A stretch of 64,000 nucleotides of DNA from Paenibacillus_AR mesotrionivorans (GCF_046098205.1 NZ_JBJURJ010000016.1:1-64000); one strand, 5' to 3'. Positions 50,347-59,629 are shown, counted from the stretch's first letter. Notes: generated by a model not told the origin, from the sequence alone. Program-made: numbers and translations.

Positions 50347-51711
50347 ATGCACGAGCTGCAAACAATCATTACCGACCCTGGCCGGGTGTTGGTCTCGGAC
50401 ATTCCGGGAGCGTATGTGACAGATAATCTGGGGAGGCTGAAGGGCCAGTGTGACGCCGTTGTGTTTCCCGTCAGCACGGAGGAGGTCAGCGCCGTGATGA
50501 AGTGGGCGTATGCCCATTCCGTGCCTGTAACGCCCCGCGGCGCAGGCACCAATCTGGTGGGCTCCACCGTCCCCGACCGGGGCGGAATTGTGCTGGATCT
50601 ATCCCGGATGGACCGGATTCTGGAGCTGGATCCGGATACGCTCACGGTTACAGTGGAGCCGGGTGTGCTGCTCTCCCGTCTCCAGGCACATGTGGAGGAG
50701 CAGGGGCTCTTTTACCCGCCCGATCCGGGGGAGAAGGAGTCCTCCATCGGGGGCAACATCAGCACCAACGCCGGGGGTATGCGGGCGGTGAAATATGGGG
50801 TGACCCGGGATTATGTCCGGGGCCTCACGGCGGTACTGCCCAACGGAGAAGTGATCACCACCGGCGGCAAGGTCGTGAAGGACAGCAGCGGGCTGTCCTT
50901 GAAGCATTTGCTTATCGGCTCCGAAGGAACATTGGGCATCATCACCCAGTGTGTACTGAAGCTGGTGCCCAAGCCTGCGTATGTGCTGGGCGCCCTGGTG
51001 CCCTTCGCTTCACTGAAGACGGGGATTGATGCCGTCATCCGTCTGATTCATGAGAATACAGGGCCAACCGCCATGGAGTTTATGGAGCGCAAGGTGGTGG
51101 AGCTGGGCGAACGGTATATGAACCTGCGTTTTCCGTTTCCGGAGGCAGGAGCCTATATTCTGCTTTCCTTTGACGGAGCAGGGGAAGGGGAGGTCCGCAC
51201 CCGTGCGGAGCGGGCCCGGCAGGCGGCGCTGGAGAACGGCGCCTTGGACTTCCTTCTCCTCGAGGAGAAGCAGGTGCAGGATGAGGTGTGGCGGGTGCGC
51301 GGTGCCCTGGTGAAGGCGGTGGAGGCCGTCTCCGAGCAGGAGCCCGTCGATATTGTGGTGCCCATCAACCGGACGGCTGAATTCATCGCGTATGCCAACC
51401 AGGTGGAGCAGGAGAGCGGCGTGCAGCTGATCAGCTTTGGGCATGCGGGCGATGGCAATGTGCATCTGTGCGTTGTGCGTGGCGGCCGGGAAACGGAAGT
51501 CTGGAAGCGGGACCTGCATGCAGTTATGACGCGAATCTATGGAAAAAGCCGTGAACTGGGCGGCCTAACCTCCGGTGAACATGGCATCGGACTCTCCAAG
51601 AAGCCGTATTTCCGCAAGGCGGCCGATCCTGCAGCCGTATTGGCGATGAAGCAGATTAAGCTTGCCCTGGATAACCGGAATATTCTGAACCCGGGGAAAA
51701 TCTTCGATTAA
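50347..51711 (+). CDS. FAD-linked 2-hydroxyacid oxidase (GlcD family)
   Basis: 454 residues, ATG behind AGGAGG, 12 bp after metI and in the same unit. FAD-binding type 4 domain: VVFPVSTEEVSAVMKWA, VTPRGAGTNLVGS, PDPGEKESSIGGNISTNAGG, KDSSGLSLKHLLIGSEGTLG; C-terminal GlcD domain with GHAGDGNVHL and SGEHGIGLSKK. Family members oxidise glycolate, D-lactate or other D-2-hydroxyacids. Its place after metQNI suggests the imported compound may be a hydroxy acid, for example the 2-hydroxy analogue of methionine; this is a guess from context. Confidence 0.85.
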   Translation: MHELQTIITDPGRVLVSDIPGAYVTDNLGRLKGQCDAVVFPVSTEEVSAVMKWAYAHSVPVTPRGAGTNLVGSTVPDRGGIVLDLSRMDRILELDPDTLTVTVEPGVLLSRLQAHVEEQGLFYPPDPGEKESSIGGNISTNAGGMRAVKYGVTRDYVRGLTAVLPNGEVITTGGKVVKDSSGLSLKHLLIGSEGTLGIITQCVLKLVPKPAYVLGALVPFASLKTGIDAVIRLIHENTGPTAMEFMERKVVELGERYMNLRFPFPEAGAYILLSFDGAGEGEVRTRAERARQAALENGALDFLLLEEKQVQDEVWRVRGALVKAVEAVSEQEPVDIVVPINRTAEFIAYANQVEQESGVQLISFGHAGDGNVHLCVVRGGRETEVWKRDLHAVMTRIYGKSRELGGLTSGEHGIGLSKKPYFRKAADPAAVLAMKQIKLALDNRNILNPGKIFD

Positions 51712-51731
51712 TTTGAACGGAAAGGACCTTC

Positions 51732-51765
51732 CCCCTGTTGTATTCAGGGGAGGGTCTTTTTAATT
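51732..51765 (+). terminator. Terminator of the metQNI unit
   Basis: Imperfect stem GGACCTTCCCCCTG / CAGGGGAGGGTC followed by TTTTTAATT, 17 bp after the oxidase stop. Confidence 0.75.
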
Positions 51766-51822
51766 GTCCGGAAATCAGGTAGAATGGGTATCAGAGAAGT
51801 GGATAAGGAGCTGTATGGGCAA

Positions 51823-52302
51823 ATGGCAGACGAAGAGATTTTATTGACGAAAGAGGGCTTGCAAAAGCTTGAGGATGAACTAAGAGAGCTCAAAACGGTG
51901 AAACGCCGGGAAATGGCCACACGTCTGAAGGTCGCCATCAGCTACGGGGATTTGAAGGAGAACAGCGAATATCATTCCGCCAAGGAAGAGCAAGGGTTTA
52001 TGGAAACCCGGATTAAGGTACTCGAGAAAATGCTCACCAACGTGAAGCTGCTGGACGAGTCCTCCATCGATACATCCGTAGTCAGCATCGGTTCAACGGT
52101 AACCTTGAATGATATTGAATTTGCCGAGCATGTGGAATATACCATTGTCGGACCGGCGGAATCGGATGTGACCGCCAACAAGATTTCCTACGAATCCCCC
52201 ATGGGCAAGGAGCTTCTGGGCAAAAAGGTAGGAGATACCGTAAGTGTGGAAGCGCCTGTAGGCATCCTGAAATATGAGGTGCTGGGCATCAAGTTTGTGT
52301 AA
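51823..52302 (+). CDS. greA: Transcription elongation factor GreA
   Basis: 159 residues from ATG 51823 (AAGGAG 12 bp upstream); this gives the usual GreA length and start (MADEEILLTKEGLQKLEDEL), whereas ATG 51784 adds 13 residues without a site. N-terminal coiled coil with the tip acidic pair in YGDLKENSEYHSAKEEQGF, and C-terminal FKBP-like domain (ISYESPMGKELLGKKVGDTVSV). It stimulates RNA cleavage by backtracked RNA polymerase. Confidence 0.95.
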   Translation: MADEEILLTKEGLQKLEDELRELKTVKRREMATRLKVAISYGDLKENSEYHSAKEEQGFMETRIKVLEKMLTNVKLLDESSIDTSVVSIGSTVTLNDIEFAEHVEYTIVGPAESDVTANKISYESPMGKELLGKKVGDTVSVEAPVGILKYEVLGIKFV

Positions 52303-52321
52303 CTTACATACAGGAATTCCG

Positions 52322-52357
52322 GGACAGCCGTTCAATTTACGGTTGTCCTTTTTTTTG
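52322..52357 (+). terminator. Terminator of greA
   Basis: Stem GGACAGCCGT / ACGGTTGTCC with a 7-nt loop and eight T, 20 bp after greA. Confidence 0.85.
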
Positions 52358-52463
52358 GTCTGCCTATTCAAAAATAAGTTCAGCCCATTAAAAACCGTGA
52401 TCAATTTCCTGTAGTATGCGGAACGCTTTCAATGATACGATTCCCGTGTTTGCGATAGCGAGA

Positions 52464-52505
52464 TTAGGCCGTGTCTGAAAACTCGAGTTTTCAGACACGC
52501 CCTAA
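52464..52505. repeat. 42-bp near-perfect palindrome, likely remnant of a mobile repeat
   Basis: TTAGGCCGTGTCTGAAAACTC and its reverse complement abut with a single mismatch; the inner 30 bp (52470-52499) are a perfect palindrome with no loop. The half-site resembles 60250-60273 (TAGGGTGTGTTTGAAAACTT). Two ends of a miniature element joined after internal deletion would give this. Confidence 0.6.
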
Positions 52506-52522
52506 GGAAACGGGTGATTAAA

Positions 52523-53893
52523 ATGGACTCCGCCAAGGAGTTTCGCTTATTTGGCCTGACGTGGCCGATTTTTTTGGAAATTTCCCTGTTTATGCTCCTG
52601 GGCATTGCCGATACCTTCATGCTTAGTGCCATATCCGACCAAGCAGTAGCGGGTGTGGGCGCAGCCAACAACTACCTGCACATTGCCATTCTGGTGCTGG
52701 AGGTAATCGGCAACGGCGCCTCCATCGTGGTATCGCAATTCTTGGGCTCTCGGCAGCCCCGTGAGGCAGCGAAGATATCCGCCCTGGCGGTGACCCTGAA
52801 CACCCTGATCGGCATTGTCATCAGCGCCTTGTTCCTCTTATTCAACGGCCCGCTCTTGCGTACGCTGAATCTCACCGGTGAGATCTACACCTTTGCCCAG
52901 AGTTATCTGTCCATCGTGGGCGGCGCCATCTTCCTGCAGGCCATTATCAATTCCTTGTCTGCCATCATCCGGGTGCACGGCTTTACCAAACAGGCCATGC
53001 TGGTATCCCTGGGCATGAACGTGGTCCACATTTTCCTGAATTATGCGCTGATTTTCGGGAATCTCGGCTTCCCTGAGCTGGGTGTTCAAGGCGCGGCGGT
53101 ATCCACCGTGCTCAGCCGGACTCTGGCGCTAGTCACCTTCCTGTGGCTGCTTTATAAGGTAACGGAAGTGAAGCCGGAGTGGATGGACTATATCCGTCTA
53201 ACCAAGGAACGGATCGTGAAGATCCTCAAAATCGGCATTCCGTCGGCCTTCGAGCAAATTATGTACCAAGCCTGCCAGATGACCTTTTTGTTTTATGTGA
53301 CCTTTTTGGGGGAAACCTCCATGGCCGCCCGACAGTATGCTGCCAACATCTCCATGTTCATCTATCTGTTCGCTATTGCCATCGGTATGGGGACCTCGAT
53401 TATCGTCGGGCGGCTGGTGGGGGCGGAGCGCCAGGACCAAGCCTACTCCCGGGTGTGGAGCAGCCTGCGGTGGGCGGAGGGGGCAACCTGCGCCATGCTG
53501 GTGCTGATCGTCCTTGTCCGCGTTCCGCTGATGAGCCTGTTTTCCGATGATCCGGAGGTGATCCGCCTGGGCGCGCAGCTCCTGCTGCTGGGGATTGTGC
53601 TGGAGACGGGCCGGACGCTGAATATTGTGGTGATCAACTCGCTGCGTGCTGCCGGAGACGCCAAATATCCGCTGTGGATCGGGATTTTCTCCATGGTATG
53701 CATGAGCTTGTCCCTGGGATATTTCCTGGTGTTTGTCCTGGACCTGGGTGTAGCCGGCGTATGGCTGGCCATTGCGGCTGATGAATGGACCCGCGCCGTC
53801 ATTATGATCCACCGGTGGAAAAGCAGGCGCTGGGAGCGGTACAGTCTGGTCCATCAGCCGGGAAAAGACACTGCAGCGGCAGAGGCCCTGTAA
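52523..53893 (+). CDS. MATE-family multidrug/sodium antiporter
   Basis: 456 residues from ATG 52523; a GTG at 52514 with AAGGA 6 bp before it is an equally possible start. Twelve membrane helices in two related halves (LTWPIFLEISLFMLLGIADTFML in the first; IGIPSAFEQIMYQACQMTFLFYV in the second). Typical MATE positions: GVGAANNYLHIAI, NGASIVVSQFLGS, GMGTSIIVGRLVGA. It exports cationic or amphipathic compounds against protons or sodium. The palindrome just upstream leaves no obvious promoter. Confidence 0.88.
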   Translation: MDSAKEFRLFGLTWPIFLEISLFMLLGIADTFMLSAISDQAVAGVGAANNYLHIAILVLEVIGNGASIVVSQFLGSRQPREAAKISALAVTLNTLIGIVISALFLLFNGPLLRTLNLTGEIYTFAQSYLSIVGGAIFLQAIINSLSAIIRVHGFTKQAMLVSLGMNVVHIFLNYALIFGNLGFPELGVQGAAVSTVLSRTLALVTFLWLLYKVTEVKPEWMDYIRLTKERIVKILKIGIPSAFEQIMYQACQMTFLFYVTFLGETSMAARQYAANISMFIYLFAIAIGMGTSIIVGRLVGAERQDQAYSRVWSSLRWAEGATCAMLVLIVLVRVPLMSLFSDDPEVIRLGAQLLLLGIVLETGRTLNIVVINSLRAAGDAKYPLWIGIFSMVCMSLSLGYFLVFVLDLGVAGVWLAIAADEWTRAVIMIHRWKSRRWERYSLVHQPGKDTAAAEAL

Positions 53894-53967
53894 AATTATA
53901 CCTTACCAATATTTATTCAATGCATAATCTTCCTTCGGAGGCTACAATTGTAGCAGGAGGAGATGTT

Positions 53968-54876
53968 ATGAAGAAAACTTTGATAACTTTGGCAGCAGCA
54001 ACTGTACTCACATTGTCGATCTCATCTTCGGCCTTGGCCGCACAAGGTGTGGTGGAGAAGGGCGTCAACTTCCGGACCAGCCCATCCACATCCGGCTCCG
54101 TTATCGGTTTAGTTAAAGCGGGCACCACCTTTGAAGTGCTGGATCAGGTTAATTCATACTGGGTCAAGGCGAATGTCAACGGTCAAGTCGGTTATCTCTC
54201 CACAAATTATGTGAAGATCGATTCAAGCTCCCCCGGAAACGCAGCTGCCGGTCAGGGTGTGGTGGAAAAAGGCGTTAACTTCCGCACCGGCCCGTCAACC
54301 TCCAGCTCCGTCATCGGTTTGGTGAAAGCAGGCACCACATTCCAGATCGTGGAAAAGGTCAACTCATACTGGGTCAAGGCAAATATCAACGGTCAGATCG
54401 GGTATCTCTCCACCGATTATGTCAGCTTAGGAGCTACGGCGCCATCCAATCCGGCACCGGCACCAACCCCAACACCAGCGCCGCCGGAGCAAGCCTCCAA
54501 CATTGCCGACCGTGTGATCCATCACGCCAATAATCTCATCGGTGTAACCAAATACAAGTACGGCTCCAATCTTCCGCCGACTCTGCTGGATTGCTCCTCC
54601 TTCACCAAATTTGTCTTCGGTATCGAAGGGGTAAACCTCAAGTGGGGCACCAAGTATCAGAAGGATGCCGGCACAGCGGTATCCCGGAGCAATCTGCAAA
54701 AGGGCGACCTGATCTTTTTCTGGACAAGCTCCTCCGGAGTCATTGATCATGTGGGCATCTACATAGGAGACGGAAAAATCATACATAATACACCGTCCAT
54801 GAACGGTGTCGGTATTTCCTCCATCACCTCCGGGTATTGGGACACCCATTACGTGTCCGCCCGCAGAGTGCTGTAA
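53968..54876 (+). CDS. Secreted NlpC/P60 cell-wall peptidase with two SH3 domains
   Basis: 302 residues from ATG 53968 (AGGAGGAG 6 bp upstream). Signal peptide MKKTLITLAAATVLTLSISS ending SALAA. Two bacterial SH3 repeats (28-92 and 99-165; GVNFRTSPSTSGSVIGLVKAGTTF and near-copy), a Pro-rich linker (APAPTPTPAPP), and a C-terminal NlpC/P60 domain with catalytic Cys near 209 in LLDCSSF and His in DHVGIYIGDGKIIH. Cleaves gamma-D-Glu-diamino acid bonds in peptidoglycan, by family. Confidence 0.9.
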   Translation: MKKTLITLAAATVLTLSISSSALAAQGVVEKGVNFRTSPSTSGSVIGLVKAGTTFEVLDQVNSYWVKANVNGQVGYLSTNYVKIDSSSPGNAAAGQGVVEKGVNFRTGPSTSSSVIGLVKAGTTFQIVEKVNSYWVKANINGQIGYLSTDYVSLGATAPSNPAPAPTPTPAPPEQASNIADRVIHHANNLIGVTKYKYGSNLPPTLLDCSSFTKFVFGIEGVNLKWGTKYQKDAGTAVSRSNLQKGDLIFFWTSSSGVIDHVGIYIGDGKIIHNTPSMNGVGISSITSGYWDTHYVSARRVL

Positions 54877-55065
54877 GAACGAATCCCGGACTTATCATAT
54901 TCTTAATACCCTTGCGGGCTTTCTGATGAAGGCCCGTTTTTCTATTTGGTTTGGAGCAGCCAATCCACACATCCTCCATCATAAGACGCCCATCATCCAT
55001 TGCGCCACGGAGCCGCGGAGGGTACCATGAGGATAACAATACTTGTCCAAAAGGGTGAAGACAAC

Positions 55066-56352
55066 GTGAAAACATCCATTCCCGGCCATTTGCCGAAACG
55101 ACTGACCATCACTATGTGGGACTTCTCCTGGTACACCATGACCATGCCCGGCGAGCCCTATCACGATATGGAGGCGCGGTTCCAAGAAGCGGTTGAGCTT
55201 GGGTACAATACCATCCGCATCTGTGCCATGCCTTATCTATTGTTTACAGAGGAAGGACCAAGACCGGGCAAGCTGGCCTTCGGTAATCTGGGCCAGGTTG
55301 GTGTACGGACCCGCTGGTATAACTGCAAGGGGGGAGCCGAGCTGGACGGTGTGGCCCATCTGCTGGAGCTGTTCCGGCTGGCGGACAAGTACAATTGCTT
55401 TATTATCTTGTCCTCATGGGAATACCAGCAAAGCCCCAGCTTCCTGAAGACAAGAGAGCTGTTCGACGAACTGTTGGCCATTGCCCCCGAGAAGCGTTTT
55501 ATGGCCATCGCACGCTCCATGAGCCGTCTGATCACCACCGTCAAGGAGGCAGGCTATGGGCAGCGGATTGCCTATGCGGAGCTGCACAATGAGCTGGAAT
55601 TCGGCCGGATGACGCAGGTGGCGCTGGATGCGGGGATTCCCGACGGCAACGCGCCCAAAACCATTGCGTATATGAAGCCTTATGTGGAAGAGGCTTTGGC
55701 CTATCTGCAGAAGGGGCATCCGGATATCCTCATTACCGGCTGTTATACCCTGAACCAATCCTATCCCAAGGAGCATGTGGCGGAAAATGAACAGGTGGCC
55801 CATTTCCACCTTTATCTGAATGGTGTTTTGCAAGAGTTGGCGGATGCGGTGGCGCTGCACCGTGTGGACCAGGCGTTCCCTAATCCTGCGGCAGCTGCGC
55901 TGCTTCGGGATGATGCACCCCCGTTCTCGGAATATACGCTGCCGGAAGGGGAGGAATGGCGGCTTCACGGCAATCCCGTTGGCCTGAAGCTGTTGTACCT
56001 GCACGACTGGTGCGATCCGGTGAAGTGGGATCTGTTCCTCTATGACCGGTACGGCGCTCACCGGGTGGCCATGCGGGAGAAGATCGACCAGCGGCTGGAG
56101 GAAGCGGCGGAGTGGGCGGAGCGCAAGGGGCTGCCCATGGTCATCGGTGAAGGTTATGTGGGTTATACGCCTTGGCAAACCTATTTTGAAGAGGGGCCGG
56201 TGGGCAAGGATATTGCCGAATATGCCATCAAAAAGGGGATGGCGCTTGGCTTCTGGGGGATGATTCTATGCTCCAATTGTGCGCCTCACCATCTTTTTTG
56301 GCAGGATAAGGCCTGGCAGCAGAAGTGGAACCGGTTCATACTCGAATCCTAA
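55066..56352 (+). CDS. Cellulase-like (TIM-barrel) sugar-binding protein
   Basis: 428 residues from GTG 55066, with AAGGGTGA 7 bp upstream; ATG 55027 (GGAGGG 4 bp upstream) is the alternative. The sequence reads as a cytoplasmic (beta/alpha)8 barrel: LTITMWDFSWYTMTMPGEPYHD, GYNTIRICAMPYL, LSSWEYQQSP, YAELHNELEFGR (candidate acid/base Glu), and MVIGEGYVGYTPW (candidate nucleophile Glu) near the end. It resembles the uncharacterised cellulase-like family of GH5-related proteins. No signal peptide, so the substrate would be intracellular. Function uncertain. Confidence 0.65.
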   Translation: MKTSIPGHLPKRLTITMWDFSWYTMTMPGEPYHDMEARFQEAVELGYNTIRICAMPYLLFTEEGPRPGKLAFGNLGQVGVRTRWYNCKGGAELDGVAHLLELFRLADKYNCFIILSSWEYQQSPSFLKTRELFDELLAIAPEKRFMAIARSMSRLITTVKEAGYGQRIAYAELHNELEFGRMTQVALDAGIPDGNAPKTIAYMKPYVEEALAYLQKGHPDILITGCYTLNQSYPKEHVAENEQVAHFHLYLNGVLQELADAVALHRVDQAFPNPAAAALLRDDAPPFSEYTLPEGEEWRLHGNPVGLKLLYLHDWCDPVKWDLFLYDRYGAHRVAMREKIDQRLEEAAEWAERKGLPMVIGEGYVGYTPWQTYFEEGPVGKDIAEYAIKKGMALGFWGMILCSNCAPHHLFWQDKAWQQKWNRFILES

Positions 56353-56358
56353 TAACAA

Positions 56359-56403
56359 AGAAGAAGCCTGGCAGAGCACCGCTCTGTCAAGGCTTCTTCT
56401 TTT
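56359..56403. terminator. Bidirectional terminator between cellulase-like gene and hflC
   Basis: Stem AAGAAGCCTGGCAGAG / CTCTGTCAAGGCTTCTT with one bulge, T run on the right and A-rich left side; serves both converging genes. Confidence 0.8.
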
Positions 56404-56418
56404 ATACGGGCTGGATTT

Positions 56419-57282
56419 TTATTGTCCCAGCAGAATACGCGTATACGGGGAATCGATGGGGAGGAGGATCACAGGCTCGCCCTGGAAGGTGGTTACGTAG
56501 CTTTCCAGTGTCCGGTACAGCTTGTAGAATTCCGGGTCCTTGCCGTACGAATCATTATAGATCCGTGCAGCCTCCTGCTCACCCTCGGCGATAATCTTCT
56601 TGGAGTCGGCCTCGGCTTGGGCAATAAGCTCCTGGGCCTGGCGGTCAGCATTGGAAGTGATTTTCTTGGATTCCTCATCGCCCTCGGACAGATATCCGGC
56701 TGCGATGGATTCCCGGTCGGAAATCATCCGCTTGTAAACACTTTCCTTGTTCTCCTCCGGCAGGTCCGTCCGTTTGATGCGGACATCGATCACTTCAATG
56801 CCGTAATTCTGACGGGAGACAATATCGGATACTTCCTTGGTGATATCGTCATTCAGGTTGCCGCGGGAGGAGTCCTCGCTGATAATGCTGCCATAATCGA
56901 TTTCCGAGAGCTTCCGGCGAACGGTGTTATACACGGCGTCGCTGATGCGGCTCTCTGCGGTGGTGACCGTCTTCAGCGTCTGCAGGAAGCTGCGTGAGTT
57001 GTTAATCCGCCATACGGTATAATTGTCCACGATAATGGGCTTTTTGTCCTTGGTCATGATGGTGGTCGGCTGGCTGTCACTGACCTTTTGGTACTTGGGG
57101 AGCGTAGAGACTGTTTCAATAAACGGAATCTTGATCTTGATCCCCGGATTTTCGTGAATGCGTACCGCTTCGCCGAACTTCAGTACAACCTTGTATTCAC
57201 TTTCCTTTACGATAAAGAGGGAGCTTGCCGCAAGAATAATCAGCACCAATGCTCCAACTGCTATGCCAATCCAACGTTTCAT
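56419..57282 (-). CDS. hflC: HflC, FtsH modulator
   Basis: 287 residues. One N-terminal membrane helix (IGIAVGALVLIILAASSLFIV), then an SPFH/band-7 domain (EYKVVLKFGEAVRIHENPGIKIKIPFIETV is split family pattern: start EYKVVLKFG, then IPFIETV) and a long coiled coil (QAQELIAQAEADSKKIIAEG). Pairs with HflK to form a membrane cage around the FtsH protease. Overlaps hflK by 4 bp. Confidence 0.92.
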   Translation of the reverse strand: MKRWIGIAVGALVLIILAASSLFIVKESEYKVVLKFGEAVRIHENPGIKIKIPFIETVSTLPKYQKVSDSQPTTIMTKDKKPIIVDNYTVWRINNSRSFLQTLKTVTTAESRISDAVYNTVRRKLSEIDYGSIISEDSSRGNLNDDITKEVSDIVSRQNYGIEVIDVRIKRTDLPEENKESVYKRMISDRESIAAGYLSEGDEESKKITSNADRQAQELIAQAEADSKKIIAEGEQEAARIYNDSYGKDPEFYKLYRTLESYVTTFQGEPVILLPIDSPYTRILLGQ

Positions 57283-58328
57283 CGGTTGCCACCTCCTTGA
57301 GTCCCGGCTGTGCCGCCTGTACCTGCTGCGTTATTGCCTGTAGTCGAGCTTCGGAGGAGATCGTTAAGCGGAAGATAATTCACGGTATTGCCGCTGCCTT
57401 CGGTGATAATCACCTTTGCCTTCGGAAGGATTTTCTCCAGCGTTTCCAGCGTCAGACGGTTGCTGGTGACGTTGGGGCTTTTTACATATTCCGCATATAC
57501 GGCATCAAATTTGGATACATCCCCTTGAGCATTCAAGATCCGGGACTGCTTTTCCCCTTCGGCTTTTTCGATCAGCGCCTGGGCTTCACCGCGGGCTTTG
57601 GGCAGGCGGTCGTTGACATATTTCTGCGCCTGGTTGATCTTGGTGTTCTTTTCCTCACGGGCATTGGTGACGGATTTAAACGCTGTCTGCACCTGGCCCT
57701 CCGGCGGTTCGATATCCTGGAACTTCAAGTCGATAATGTGAATCCCCGTATTGTACTGGTTCATCAGTTCCTCAAGCTTGGATTTTACATCGGTTTGGAT
57801 CACGGTTTTCCCTTCGGTAATGGCATAGTCCAGCTTGGTGGAGCCGATGACCGAACGGATGGAGGCGATTGCGGAATTGCGCAGGAAGTGCTCGGGGTTC
57901 TCAATGTTATACAAATACTTGTGAAGATCGGAGACCCGCCATTCCACCACAGCGTCTGCGGAAACGATGTTTTCGTCACCGGTGATCATCAGTGCTTCCT
58001 CGTCAACAGGGTTCACCTTGCCGTTGACCTCCCGATAGCCGATATGAATCTTCTGGGTCAGCTTGGCCGGTACAATCACGACTTGCTGAATGGGGTACGG
58101 AAGCTTAAAATGAAGTCCAGAGCTTTCTTGTGTTGTCGTGTATTTCCCGAAGGTCATAATTGCGGCCTGTTCTTCCTCCTGCACAGTGTAGATGCTGCTC
58201 CAGGCCAGACCGGCAATGACCACAACGGCAGCGCCAAAGGCAATTTTCTTTACCGTATTTTTGGGAACCTGGGGAAGCTTTACGGTTTTTCCGTCTTTAT
58301 CGCCTTGGTATACCTCCAAAAATGCCAC
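57279..58328 (-). CDS. hflK: HflK, FtsH modulator
   Basis: 349 residues. Membrane helix at about 28-48 (IAFGAAVVVIAGLAWSSIY), SPFH domain (VQEEEQAAIMTFGKY, SGLHFKLPYPIQQV, EEALMITGDENIV) and coiled coil (QKYVNDRLPKARGEAQALIEKAEGEK, described in part). The C-terminus is a Gly/Thr/Asn tail (NAAGTGGTAGTQGGG). First gene of the hflKC pair; the start has GGAG upstream (GGAAAGGGAGTGGC). Confidence 0.92.
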   Translation of the reverse strand: MAFLEVYQGDKDGKTVKLPQVPKNTVKKIAFGAAVVVIAGLAWSSIYTVQEEEQAAIMTFGKYTTTQESSGLHFKLPYPIQQVVIVPAKLTQKIHIGYREVNGKVNPVDEEALMITGDENIVSADAVVEWRVSDLHKYLYNIENPEHFLRNSAIASIRSVIGSTKLDYAITEGKTVIQTDVKSKLEELMNQYNTGIHIIDLKFQDIEPPEGQVQTAFKSVTNAREEKNTKINQAQKYVNDRLPKARGEAQALIEKAEGEKQSRILNAQGDVSKFDAVYAEYVKSPNVTSNRLTLETLEKILPKAKVIITEGSGNTVNYLPLNDLLRSSTTGNNAAGTGGTAGTQGGGNR

Positions 58329-58537
58329 TCCCTTTCCATGCTGTTCTTTGGTTGCTGAAACGTACTACGTGAAAACCCCCGTTGACGTTTCAAAAAAGAT
58401 ACACATTTGTCACAAAAAATGCACAGGGGTCTCGGACGGACCGTTAAAACATAGTATCCTCCACCTCTACCAGCATTATCAATTATGATTGCACGCTGCA
58501 TTTTTGAATACCAATATACGCCAGGAGGATGGGTATC

Positions 58538-59308
58538 ATGCTATTGCCTTCATTCGGTTTGGAAGGAAAGACAGCGCTGGTAACCGGCGCGGGCAAAGGA
58601 ATCGGCCGGGCTCTTGCCGTAGGCTTGGCCGAGGCTGGAGCGGATGTGGCTCTGACCGCACGGACAGAGTCTGATCTGGAGGAAACGGCAGCGGAGATAT
58701 GCCGGACAGGCCGTAAGGCTTATATCTGCAGGGCGGATGTGACCAGTCGGGAGCAGGTGGAGGCCGCTGTTGCGAAGGCGGTTGGGGAAGCGGGTAAGCT
58801 GGACATTCTGGTGAATAACGCCGGGATGAATATCCGGACGCCTGCCCTTGAAGTGACCGATGAGGAATGGGAAACCATTGTGCAGACCAATCTGAAATCC
58901 GCTTTTATGATGTCCCAGTGCGCCGGACGTTATATGAAGGAAGCGGGTGGGGGCAGAATCGTGAATGTGGCCTCGGTTGCCGGCCATACTGCCCTCCGGA
59001 CCGGTGTGGTATATGGCTCCACCAAGGCCGCTATGATCCAGATGACCAAAATCCTGGCGCTGGAATGGGGCAAACACAATATTCTCGTGAATGCTATCGG
59101 ACCCTGGTACTTCAAAACCCCGCTAACCGAGAAGCTTCTGCAAAATGAGGAGTTTGTAGCCGAGGTGCTGTCCCGGACTCCCTTGAAGCGGATCGGTGAG
59201 CTGCGCGATCTGGTGGGCCCTGTAGTGTTCCTCTCCTCCGAAGCATCGGGGTACATAACCGGTCAAACCCTGTTTGTGGACGGGGGCATGACCATTTACG
59301 GATTTTAG
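58538..59308 (+). CDS. Short-chain dehydrogenase/reductase
   Basis: 256 residues from ATG 58538; the ATG at 58529 abuts AGGAGG and is too close. Classical SDR: TGAGKGIG cofactor loop (17-24), NNAG (about 91-94), catalytic Ser in VNVASVAGH, YGSTK (Tyr/Lys), VDGGMTIYG at the C-terminus. Similar to gluconate 5-dehydrogenase and 3-oxoacyl-ACP reductase groups; substrate not predictable. Monocistronic. Confidence 0.88.
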   Translation: MLLPSFGLEGKTALVTGAGKGIGRALAVGLAEAGADVALTARTESDLEETAAEICRTGRKAYICRADVTSREQVEAAVAKAVGEAGKLDILVNNAGMNIRTPALEVTDEEWETIVQTNLKSAFMMSQCAGRYMKEAGGGRIVNVASVAGHTALRTGVVYGSTKAAMIQMTKILALEWGKHNILVNAIGPWYFKTPLTEKLLQNEEFVAEVLSRTPLKRIGELRDLVGPVVFLSSEASGYITGQTLFVDGGMTIYGF

Positions 59309-59319
59309 AAGATGATAGA

Positions 59320-59358
59320 ACAAGACCGTCCAAGCCCTGGGGCTAACGACGGTCTTGT
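59320..59358 (+). terminator. Hairpin after the SDR gene
   Basis: Perfect 11-bp stem ACAAGACCGTC / GACGGTCTTGT with an inner AGCCC/GGGCT helix. Only weak T content follows, so termination efficiency is uncertain. Confidence 0.6.
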
Positions 59359-59441
59359 ATGTTGAGGAGTCTGTCCGACGGAACCACCAAGGCACTCCTT
59401 TCTTGACACTGCTGCTGCAATGAGAAACAGGTCATGCAGGA

Positions 59442-59629
59442 TCTAACGGCGGGGAAAGCCTTTATTTCGTCAAAAACCCCTCTTCAAAAAATCTAACGGC
59501 GGCCACAGCCTCTATTTGGGCAAATTATTCTGCTGCAAGCCTCTTTTTAACCCAATAGCGTCTCCTGCTTCCGTTAGATGCTGCAGCCCCCCGGTTTTGG
59601 AACAAATAGCGGCTCTCACCGCCGTTAGG
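59442..59629. repeat. Four copies of the CTAACGGCGG intergenic repeat
   Basis: Two forward units (59442-59475 and 59492-59524, TCTAACGGCGG...TTTATTT/CTATTTGGGCAAA) followed by two reverse units (59547-59578 and 59595-59629, ending CCGTTAGA and GCCGCCGTTAGGA in reading order). Same family as 37483-37619. Here the forward pair faces the reverse pair, so a long hairpin or cruciform could form. The rest of the 470-bp gap (59359-59779) shows no gene; a hairpin-like CCTCAAATCGGC/GCCGGTTTCGAGG at about 59711-59738 may end the minus-strand gene. Confidence 0.8.
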
